9,983 nucleotides of DNA from Marinisporobacter balticus (lineage in GTDB: Bacteria; Bacillota; Clostridia; Peptostreptococcales; Thermotaleaceae). The notes under the pieces are model-generated. The model searched no databases. It was not told where the DNA came from and saw nothing but the letters and a program-made list of their open reading frames with translations. Position 1 is the stretch's first letter, and every line of letters begins with the position of its first letter. This document shows, piece after piece, positions 1-5,435 of the stretch. Location of the stretch: contig NZ_SLWV01000050.1 of NCBI RefSeq assembly GCF_004345705.1, forward strand, positions 1-9,983, in the 5' to 3' direction. Position numbers and translations under genes: made by a program.

Positions 1-5
1 ACATT

Positions 6-37
6 GAGTAATTCTTTGGGGAGCTACTGCAGATAAC
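6..37 (+). other. 3' trailer of cassette 0, shared with cassettes G and H
   Basis: The end of a cassette whose gene lies left of the window. The stretch GAGTAATTCT followed by GGGGAGCTACTGCAGATAAC closely matches GAGTTATTCT followed by GGGAGCTACTGTAGATAAC at 9070-9098, and its final part matches GGGGGCTACTACAGATAAC at 9824-9842. The next cassette to the left therefore probably belongs to the same cassette family as G and H. Confidence 0.55.
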
Positions 38-101
38 ATACTATTTTCAAACAGTTCACAAAAACCATGTGAACCGTTGCAATATAGCAAGGACGTTCTA
101 C
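31..101 (+). repeat. attC1 (end of cassette 0 / start of A)
   Basis: 71 bp. Opens AGATAAC and closes GTTCTAC. The outer arms pair CTAT with ATAG (in ACTATTTT and AATATAGC), and the distal stem is GTTCAC/GTGAAC around a short AAAAACCAT loop. The distal stem differs from the other copies at both arms in a compensating way. Belongs to the main attC family of this array. Confidence 0.88.
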
Positions 102-107
102 GAAATA

Positions 108-182
108 GTGGACAAAGATCGGCGCATTATTGCGCTGATTGATGATATAGAGTGGTTATTAGGTATCAATTTAATGGATTGA
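108..182 (+). CDS. Possible 24-residue leader peptide or gene remnant
   Basis: An open frame from GTG to TGA just inside cassette A, reading VDKDRRIIALIDDIEWLLGI then NLMD. The peptide is amphipathic with charged ends and looks protein-like. The DNA is richer in G+C than its surroundings and includes a small hairpin at 120-137 (GCGCA / TGCGC core). No ribosome binding site is obvious before the GTG, so it may be the C-terminal scrap of a former cassette gene rather than a live gene. I do not recognise the sequence. Its stop lies 32 bases before the methyltransferase start. Confidence 0.25.
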   Translation: MDKDRRIIALIDDIEWLLGINLMD

Positions 183-214
183 ATATGTGTTGTAGGGTAT
201 AGGAGGATTTTGAA

Positions 215-850
215 ATGTCCAAAGAAAAGATAATACGAATATATGAAGAACGAGCTAAGAAAATAAAAACTGTAGACAATAAAAAAGTTTTTCTAAAAGA
301 ATATAGGAAATCATTACTTTCAAATGCTAAAGGACAGGTTTTAGAGGTTGGTGTAGGAAGAGGAACTAATTTTCAATTTTATCCATCAAAAGTAAAGATT
401 ACTGCTGTAGATTTTAGCCCATCTTTGCTAGAAATAGCTAAGTCAACAGCTATTAAAGAAGGTATTCAAGTAGAGTTTGTTGTTTCTGATGTTGAAAAAC
501 TTGAGTTTAAAGAGAATTCGTTTGATACAATAGTTTCTACCCTCTCGTTATGCGCGTATGATGATCCGGTAAAGGTTCTAAATAATTTTAATAAGTTGTG
601 TAAGTCAGATGGGCAAATTTTGCTTTTGGAACATGGAGTTAGTTCTAATAAATTATTTGGAAGGATATTGAACAAATTTTTAAATGTCATAGATGAATGG
701 AATGTGACAAATATGGGTTGTCATTCTAACAGAGATATATTGAAGGCTGTTAAAGAATCAAATATCAAAGTTGAAAGAGTGGAAACTTGTTTATTAGGAA
801 CACACTATTTGATTTGGGCAAAGTCTAATCATGGAAGAAATGATTATTGA
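215..850 (+). CDS. Class I SAM-dependent methyltransferase (UbiE / Methyltransf_11 type), cassette A
   Basis: 211 residues, soluble. The Rossmann core is clear: motif I LEVGVGRG (residues 43-50) binds SAM, the motif II strand ends in D66 (ITAVDFS), an acidic SDVEKLEF follows at 91-98 (D92), NSFDTIV lies at 101-107, and the strand GQILLLEH at 133-140. The LLEHG ending and the C-terminal GCHSNRDI...VERVET stretch resemble small-molecule or lipid methyltransferases of the UbiE/METTL7 kind; the substrate cannot be told from sequence. The start ATG follows AGGAGG at a good distance (TAGGAGGATTTTGAAATG). It is the only full-length gene of its cassette, in the attC orientation. Length is normal for a single-domain enzyme and nothing is truncated. 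No rRNA-methylase resistance signature is visible. Confidence 0.85.
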   Translation: MSKEKIIRIYEERAKKIKTVDNKKVFLKEYRKSLLSNAKGQVLEVGVGRGTNFQFYPSKVKITAVDFSPSLLEIAKSTAIKEGIQVEFVVSDVEKLEFKENSFDTIVSTLSLCAYDDPVKVLNNFNKLCKSDGQILLLEHGVSSNKLFGRILNKFLNVIDEWNVTNMGCHSNRDILKAVKESNIKVERVETCLLGTHYLIWAKSNHGRNDY

Positions 851-913
851 TTAGTGAGAATTCATTGGGGTGCTACCGTACATAGCGGCTAAGCTCTGCG
901 TGGCCAACACTTC
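851..913 (+). other. Trailer of cassette A
   Basis: A short non-coding tail with noticeably higher G+C than the gene. Around 866-880 it contains GGGGTGCTACCGTA, a diverged version of the GGGAGCTACTGTAG motif that precedes the attC of cassettes 0, G and H. There is a weak GGC...GCC inverted arrangement but no T-run, so I do not call a terminator. Confidence 0.4.
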
Positions 914-981
914 GTAGAACAAAGAATTAGCATTACTTTACTAAAATATGTAAAGCAACGCTAATTCTAAGAACGTTAGGT
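914..981 (+). repeat. attC2 (end of A / start of B), divergent type
   Basis: 68 bp. Opens GTAGAAC and closes GTTAGGT. The interior is unrelated in sequence to the main family but folds the same way: GAATTAGC/GCTAATTC as the outer arm, TT/AA, then TTTAC/GTAAA around a TAAAATAT loop, with single unpaired bases between helices. The extrahelical bases and unpaired spacers next to the core are the hallmarks of attC. Confidence 0.85.
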
Positions 982-1025
982 AACATTAATAAACAATTAT
1001 GAGAATAAAGAAAAAAGGGGGCTTT

Positions 1026-1709
1026 ATGCCAGATTATATAATAATTATTTATTTGATATGTATAGCTTTAATAGTAATTTGTGAAGTAAGAAAGCGTAGA
1101 AAAAAAGGAGCTGTGATTGTAACATGTTTACATATACTAAATTATGATTTAGTATATTCTTTTATATGGTTGGTATTATCTTTGGGGATGTTTTCATTAT
1201 TTTTAGATGATTTTTTCGATTATTACTCTTTTTTTGTACCTAAATACTTAAATAAATGGTATTACATGTTTAGCTACGAATATATTGTAGAAATAGAAAA
1301 TCAACTTCTACAAAATGAAAATAAAATGTGGTTTGAATTGTGTAAAATTGCTTTTTATAAATCAGAATTACAAAATTTGTATATTAGTATGTTATGGATT
1401 ACGAGTTTTGGTATGTTTTTCTATAGAGGAATACAAAAAAGTGAGGTTTGCACAAATGGAATATGGTTGCGAATGCATATGTACAAGTGGGAGAGAATAA
1501 AAGCGTATAAATGGATAACAGATTCAAATAAACAAAATCAAAAAGGACATATTAGGTCATATAAACTGGTGTTATATATAATGAATGGAAAAATTGATAA
1601 AAAACTACTGAATCAAGATACAAATGAAAAAGTAATTAAGGTTAAATCAATTGATAAAGATATAGTAGATAGAATATTAGAAGAAAAAAATATAATTATG
1701 AAATCATAA
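1026..1709 (+). CDS. Integral membrane protein with DUF5673-like C-terminal region, cassette B
   Basis: 227 residues. I place the start at the ATG at 1026 because AAAAGGGGG lies just before it; an in-frame ATG at 999 would put that ribosome binding site inside the gene. Three hydrophobic segments are visible: about residues 3-20 (DYIIIIYLICIALIVICE), 43-61, and 118-134 (LYISMLWITSFGMFFYR). A basic cluster (RKRRKK) follows the first, placing it cytoplasmic. The soluble tail from about 140 contains NGIWLRMHMYKWERIKAYKW and a charged helix near the end (IDKDIVDRILEE). The pattern GI...Y.W..IK.YKW with a terminal I.DIL helix resembles DUF5673, a membrane-associated domain common in low-GC Gram-positives. 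Family match is by recollection and moderate; function unknown. Gene ends 21 bases before attC3. Confidence 0.78.
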   Translation: MPDYIIIIYLICIALIVICEVRKRRKKGAVIVTCLHILNYDLVYSFIWLVLSLGMFSLFLDDFFDYYSFFVPKYLNKWYYMFSYEYIVEIENQLLQNENKMWFELCKIAFYKSELQNLYISMLWITSFGMFFYRGIQKSEVCTNGIWLRMHMYKWERIKAYKWITDSNKQNQKGHIRSYKLVLYIMNGKIDKKLLNQDTNEKVIKVKSIDKDIVDRILEEKNIIMKS

Positions 1710-1730
1710 AACTAAGTAAAATCTAACATT

Positions 1731-1801
1731 ATCTAACATGCTATTTGCATACATTCCACAAAACCCATGTGAACCGTCGCAATATAGCAAGACCGTTAGT
1801 G
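1731..1801 (+). repeat. attC3 (end of B / start of C)
   Basis: 71 bp. Opens ATCTAAC (a perfect RYYYAAC) and closes GTTAGTG. The outer arm is improved to GCTAT/ATAGC. The distal stem is damaged: the left arm reads TTCCAC but the right arm reads GTGAAC, as if two versions of the family had been joined. Confidence 0.87.
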
Positions 1802-1958
1802 GAAATACCTAATAAAGAAAAATAGAAAATCATTGAAGCTACAATAATTATTAATACATACTTATAAAATGTTCTGATATAAAATTTTGGTTTTCGTATA
1901 ATTATGATGAGACTCTTTTGATATATAGGCAAAAAGATTTGTTAGAGGGGGACTGTAG
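1802..1958 (+). other. Leader of cassette C
   Basis: 157 bases of AT-rich DNA between attC3 and the 51-residue gene. TTGAAG at about 1833 is a possible -35 box, but no -10 lies at normal spacing, so I do not call a promoter. A minus-strand open frame running through attC3 here is not credible as a gene. Confidence 0.4.
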
Positions 1959-2114
1959 ATGAAGCTTTTAAAATTAATAAGTATACTATTTGGAATATGC
2001 GTTGTGGCTATGGTGATACCAGTTTTGCTATGGGTGTTAATTCCTATTGGTTTTATTTGTTGGGAGCCAATATTAATAAGTGTTTATGAGATTTATGATT
2101 ACTTAAAAAAATGA
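1959..2114 (+). CDS. Small membrane peptide, 51 residues, cassette C
   Basis: The original gene of cassette C. It reads MKLLKLISILFGICVVAMVI, then a second hydrophobic run (PVLLWVLIPIGFICWEP), and ends SVYEIYDYLKK. The ATG follows AGAGGGGGA with about 7 bases of spacing. Two membrane segments, about residues 5-24 and 25-36, could form a hairpin; alternatively it is one long helix with an aromatic tail. The stop TGA (2112-2114) touches the first base of the neighbouring insertion sequence, so the peptide may originally have been longer and be cut off by the insertion. I do not recognise a family. Orientation matches the array. Confidence 0.6.
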   Translation: MKLLKLISILFGICVVAMVIPVLLWVLIPIGFICWEPILISVYEIYDYLKK

Positions 2115-2125
2115 TTATTACTAAC

Positions 2126-3520
2126 TCAACTTTCGCATGACAAAAACACCATCTTCTCTTTGAAAAAATCAGGTAAACGAGAGATAAAGAAGTCTATGAA
2201 TTCACTTATTTGTTGTTTACTTAGAAATAATTTATCTTGCAATGCATCTTTTAAAATATCTATAATAAGTTGCAATGCACAAGCAAAATGTATATCATCA
2301 AGTTCATCACAACAATAATAAAAAATATTGCCTAGTGTTCGGAAATCTTCATTTTTCCGTTTTTCTAGGGCTAACATAATATAACGAGTAAAAACAATGG
2401 TAGTATGTGCAACCAAAGCATCATATGAACGACATTGAAATTCCTTCGAAAGGCGCAAAAATGACTTTGTCATTTTGAAAAAGACTTCAATATCCCAGCG
2501 TTTTCCATAAATTCGAATGATTTCTTCTGCTTCTAATTCTAAATCTGTAGAAATCAATGCTAACCATTTTCTTGAGCGATTGCGATCACGAACAAAAACA
2601 ATTTTTGCTTGAATAGGATTTTTAAATTCATCTGTTCCAATTTGAACAATTACAGATGCAAGAATTTTGGCTTTGCCACGCTTTTTCTTTACATTTGAAT
2701 ATAATGTTTTTAAATTCATTTGTTTATCTTTATAAGTGTAATATACTTTAGGCATTGCTTTTACCATTGCAATTGTATGTAGATTTTCTGTAAGAAGTTC
2801 CATTAGTATTCTAGGATAGGTAAACCAACTGTCAAATAAAACATACTTAGCTGGAATTCCAAATGATTTTGCTTGACGGATTAAATTCATCATAGCTGCA
2901 GGGCTTTTTAATACTGCATGTTTGCGTATTTTGTATCCATTTGAACGTTTATCAATGTTTGGGTTTTCAGAGCAAAGGCGATTACTTGCTTTATGAGAAC
3001 TAAGCAAAGTAAAAGCAAGTGGTAAAAAAGTATTTCCATCCGACCAACCAAGTGTAAGCATTCTGAAACCTTTTTTGTATCTATTATCAGTATGATCATG
3101 TACTCTAGCAAGTAGTTCAACTGATTTACTCCTAGAGCGATCATACAAGGAATCATCAACAATTAAAACATTTACACGCTCCTCAGATGTTAAAGATTGA
3201 ATACGGTTGATAATGATATTTGAAGAAAGAAGCAATAAAAACTTTCGCCAATTATAGCTAGTTGACTGCAAAAAACGGTAAATAACATCTTTAGCAAAAG
3301 GAAAATGGTCTTTTTGAGATTGAAGAATACGAAATAAATTTTTCCCTGTAAAAACAAGATAAAAAAGAATCTTAAAAATGAAGAGACAAGAAGATCCTTT
3401 TAACTTTAAAACATTAGACTGTCTTAAAAGCGAACCAATTTTATTTTCTTTGAAAAAAAATTCAATAGTAGAGTGCATTTGTTTTTCATTTTCTGTATAA
3501 TTTGGTATAATTGAAGTCAT
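2126..3520 (-). CDS. IS4-family DDE transposase (IS-A)
   Basis: 464 residues from the ATG at 3520, chosen because GGAAAGGA (3530-3537) precedes it at normal distance; an upstream in-frame ATG would add 34 residues that lack their own ribosome binding site. The catalytic triad fits IS4: the first aspartate in LIVDDSLYD (D122/D123), the second in LFDSWFTYP (D230), and the glutamate in the family signature Y-2-R-3-E-6-K, seen as YGKRWDIEVFFKMTK (Y338, R341, E345, K352). It cuts and rejoins the element's ends. The frame is complete, so the element may be active. Its transcription is opposite to the cassette genes. It differs from the second transposase in this cassette, so this is not a duplication. 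Confidence 0.92.
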   Translation of the reverse strand: MTSIIPNYTENEKQMHSTIEFFFKENKIGSLLRQSNVLKLKGSSCLFIFKILFYLVFTGKNLFRILQSQKDHFPFAKDVIYRFLQSTSYNWRKFLLLLSSNIIINRIQSLTSEERVNVLIVDDSLYDRSRSKSVELLARVHDHTDNRYKKGFRMLTLGWSDGNTFLPLAFTLLSSHKASNRLCSENPNIDKRSNGYKIRKHAVLKSPAAMMNLIRQAKSFGIPAKYVLFDSWFTYPRILMELLTENLHTIAMVKAMPKVYYTYKDKQMNLKTLYSNVKKKRGKAKILASVIVQIGTDEFKNPIQAKIVFVRDRNRSRKWLALISTDLELEAEEIIRIYGKRWDIEVFFKMTKSFLRLSKEFQCRSYDALVAHTTIVFTRYIMLALEKRKNEDFRTLGNIFYYCCDELDDIHFACALQLIIDILKDALQDKLFLSKQQISEFIDFFISRLPDFFKEKMVFLSCES

Positions 3521-3590
3521 CAAGAACATTCCTTTCCACGGTGAATTTGGTTGTGGTGACTTAATTATACCAAAAGACAGGATGTTCTTG
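3502..3590 (-). promoter_or_regulatory. Two interlocking inverted repeats over the IS-A ribosome binding site
   Basis: First pair: TTGGTATAATTGAAGTCA (3502-3519) with TGACTTAATTATACCAA (3557-3573), 17 pairs and one bulge. Second pair: CAAGAACATTCCT (3521-3533) with AGGATGTTCTTG (3579-3590), 12 pairs and one bulge. The arms alternate (a, b, a', b'), so the helices either exclude each other or form a pseudoknot. Between them they cover the start codon and part of the ribosome binding site. In IS10 and IS50 comparable structures silence transposase made from readthrough transcripts; the same role here is inference. Confidence 0.5.
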
Positions 3591-3631
3591 TTTTTTATTG
3601 TAGAAAAAACACCATTTTTCAAAGATTACAT

Positions 3632-3647
3632 GCAGTTTTTAAACTGC
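3632..3647. repeat. Perfect hairpin GCAGTTT-TT-AAACTGC at the right end of IS-A
   Basis: A seven-pair stem with a two-base loop that overlaps the first bases of the right inverted repeat, just upstream of the transposase gene. It could be a transposase binding or folding element of the IS end. There is no counterpart at the left end. Confidence 0.4.
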
Positions 3648-3668
3648 GAAAGTTGAGTTACTAATAAT

Positions 3669-3723
3669 TAGATCCAGTATCAGCTAATATATTCTCAAAG
3701 GAAAAGTAATTAATAATAATAAA
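3669..3723. other. Spacer between the two insertion sequences
   Basis: 55 bases, AT-rich and partly TAA/ATA repeats, lying between the right end of IS-A and the left end of IS-B. It is presumably original cassette C sequence or a remnant of an earlier insertion. No coding content. Confidence 0.4.
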
Positions 3724-3760
3724 TAGTTGTTTTACAGTGTATCACTAGTTTACAAGTAAA

Positions 3761-5089
3761 TTAAGCTACATCTTTACCATAAAGAAAAGATGCAATAGCT
3801 TTAGCAACACCAGAATAAATTTTAGTGCTTTTGAGTGAATTTGCGAAACCCTCGAAAATTAATTCCTGTGTCAAAACATTGGAAATAGTACGTTTTATTT
3901 TTTGAGGACTTTCAAATTGATATTTCGAAAAACTTTCATTAATAAACGGCAATACAGAAACAAATGTGAATGTAATTGCTAATAAATTTACATACCGTTC
4001 TATAGCAGCTTTGTTACGTACCATATAATTACCAAACGACCAGAAAAATTTGTGTTGATAAAAAATCACTTCAATATTCCAACGCAAACTGTATGCACAT
4101 AGTGGTAGATGATCATCTTGAGTCTGATCAAATTTCACATTTTGTACAGTGTTATGCTTAAATATTTGTATATTTTTTGGATTAATTGTACAGATAAATG
4201 CTCTTACTTTTGAAACGGCTTCTTTATCTTTTGTTGTAGCTGTCATATAAATTGGTTTTTTGAAGAGATTAGTCATTACCTGTTTTGTAGCAATACGATA
4301 TTCACCAGCATCTGAAAATGTGAATTTTTTAATATTTAGTTTATCACCCTTTTCTTTTGGTCTACCTCTTTTTCCAGTAGGCTCAGGTGGCAAGTCGTAT
4401 ATGGCTGTGTCCCAGCGTATTGCCCCAATAATATCCAAATTGTCATATTGTTTTATAGTTTTTAAAACAACGCCTTTTGTATACCAGCTATCGCATAAAA
4501 GAATTACTTGATAATTGGTTAGGAGAGGCATAACAGTTTTTATTAAATCGGATGCCATATGTAGCTTATTTGCTTCTTTATCATAAAGTCTGTATCCAAT
4601 TGGAAGGCTCAAATACTTGATCGTATCATTGTATTTCAATGGAATATTCAGGACCAAAGAAACAAAGCAATGTCCGTGAATATAACGATTTTTCTTATCT
4701 TTTGCAGCGTGGTCAAACAGCTTGGCACAGCAATCAAATTTATGACCAAACTTTGGTTGCAAAGTATCATCAATAGATAAGAAGATCGTATCTTGTTTTA
4801 AACTTTCAGGTACAAGATTAAGTAAAATACGTACAGTGATATTCATTATGTCGTTCAGTGAAAAATCTAAATAGGATAAAAAGTAATAGAAAGAGTTCAA
4901 AGAACAACAAGAATACTTGCAAATAAAATAATCATATACAAACTTAATGGAACGAATTTCCTCAAGACAAAGAATACCTGATATTAACCAAATGAAAATT
5001 TCGAAACTTCTTTTGTGAAATACAGTTCGATATTGAAAAAAGTATGTGTGTATGGTTTGCTTTATTGAATTATTGGAAATACTAATCAT
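3761..5089 (-). CDS. IS4-type DDE transposase (IS-B)
   Basis: 442 residues. The ATG is preceded by AGGAGG with 8 bases of spacing. Catalytic residues: FLSIDDTLQ (D107/D108), LLCDSWYTKG (D200), and the Y-2-R-3-E-6-K signature in YSLRWNIEVIFYQHK (Y333, R336, E340, K347). A GKRGRPKEKGDK basic loop at 239-250 sits in the insertion between the second aspartate and the glutamate, a position where IS4-group enzymes carry an inserted beta region. It resembles the DDE_5/IS701-like branch of the IS4 superfamily rather than the classical IS4 group, though this subdivision is from memory. Complete frame, opposite to the cassette genes. Confidence 0.9.
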   Translation of the reverse strand: MISISNNSIKQTIHTYFFQYRTVFHKRSFEIFIWLISGILCLEEIRSIKFVYDYFICKYSCCSLNSFYYFLSYLDFSLNDIMNITVRILLNLVPESLKQDTIFLSIDDTLQPKFGHKFDCCAKLFDHAAKDKKNRYIHGHCFVSLVLNIPLKYNDTIKYLSLPIGYRLYDKEANKLHMASDLIKTVMPLLTNYQVILLCDSWYTKGVVLKTIKQYDNLDIIGAIRWDTAIYDLPPEPTGKRGRPKEKGDKLNIKKFTFSDAGEYRIATKQVMTNLFKKPIYMTATTKDKEAVSKVRAFICTINPKNIQIFKHNTVQNVKFDQTQDDHLPLCAYSLRWNIEVIFYQHKFFWSFGNYMVRNKAAIERYVNLLAITFTFVSVLPFINESFSKYQFESPQKIKRTISNVLTQELIFEGFANSLKSTKIYSGVAKAIASFLYGKDVA

Positions 5090-5090
5090 A

Positions 5091-5152
5091 TCAGATGCCT
5101 CCTAGGGGTTTGGTTCTTTCAAAATTAGTATTCCTAGGATTGAGGTATCTGA
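5091..5152 (-). promoter_or_regulatory. Inverted repeat sequestering the IS-B ribosome binding site
   Basis: TCAGATGCCTCCTAGG (5091-5106) faces CCTAGG (5133-5138) and GAGGTATCTGA (5142-5152). Eleven positions pair with a single mismatch, and CCTAG/CTAGG can extend the stem after a bulge. In the transposase mRNA the AGGAGG ribosome binding site is inside the stem, so a transcript entering from outside would be poorly translated. The regulatory reading is inference by analogy with IS10 and IS50. Confidence 0.5.
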
Positions 5153-5218
5153 TTTTGTTATTTTATGGAAATGAGTGATCAATTACTTGTAAAGTGGTGT
5201 TACAGTGTATAACAGCTA

Positions 5219-5311
5219 CCATGTAATTGCGTCAACTTCTTCAAGTTAGTCATTTTAGTATGAAGGTGGAAAAATTTGTAGTAATTTATAGTTTTAGGAT
5301 AACAGGACTTC
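5219..5311 (+). other. Trailer of cassette C, right of the insertion sequences
   Basis: 93 bases of cassette remnant with no open frame of note. Together with 1802-2113 it represents what is left of the original cassette C once the two insertion sequences are removed. Confidence 0.5.
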
Positions 5312-5381
5312 CACTAACATACTATTTACATACATTTCACAAAAAACATGTGAAACGTCTTAATTACCAGAAACGTTAGGC
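5312..5381 (+). repeat. attC4 (end of C / start of D)
   Basis: 70 bp. Opens CACTAAC and closes GTTAGGC, the classical core. The distal stem TTTCAC/GTGAAA is perfect, but the right outer arm reads AATTACCAG instead of AATATAGCAAG, weakening the L-box pairing. The left half is almost identical to attC9. Confidence 0.87.
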
Positions 5382-5435
5382 GACAGTGTAATAATATTTT
5401 TGAAAATGTACTTACAGAAAAGGAGAGGTATAATA

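Larger units (their letters stand above)
2114..3668 (-). mobile_element. Insertion sequence IS-A (IS4 family), about 1.55 kb
   Basis: One transposase gene between terminal inverted repeats. The inner perfect part is TAACTCAACTTTCGC (2122-2136) against GCGAAAGTTGAGTTA (3646-3660). The match extends outward to ATTATTA, giving 22 of 23 pairs for 2114-2136 against 3646-3668. The transposase stop lies inside the left repeat, a compact arrangement. I see no convincing target duplication at either choice of ends, so the exact termini are uncertain by about 8 bases. It lies entirely inside cassette C. Confidence 0.8.
3724..5218 (-). mobile_element. Insertion sequence IS-B (IS4-type), about 1.5 kb
   Basis: One transposase gene flanked by imperfect inverted repeats of about 36 bp (3724-3759 against 5183-5218). 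The inner end TTTACAAGTAA is perfect; the outer part (TAGTTGTTTTACAGTGTATC against TAGCTGTTATACACTGTAAC) carries scattered mismatches. The transposase stop follows the left repeat by one base. No clear target duplication is seen. It has the same orientation as IS-A but a different transposase and different ends. Confidence 0.75.

Noticed and set aside
215..850. Methyltransferase as an antibiotic-resistance rRNA methylase
   Set aside because: The sequence fits UbiE-type small-molecule methyltransferases and shows no motif of Erm, Cfr or 16S rRNA methylases.
1741..1932. Minus-strand open frame of 63 codons across attC3
   Set aside because: It runs through the recombination site, has no ribosome binding site, and lies opposite the array direction.
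4260..4511. Plus-strand open frame inside the IS-B transposase
   Set aside because: Antisense to a complete transposase with intact catalytic residues; no ribosome binding site.
2114..5218. Composite transposon made of two insertion sequences
   Set aside because: The two elements have different transposases and different ends and enclose only 55 non-coding bases.
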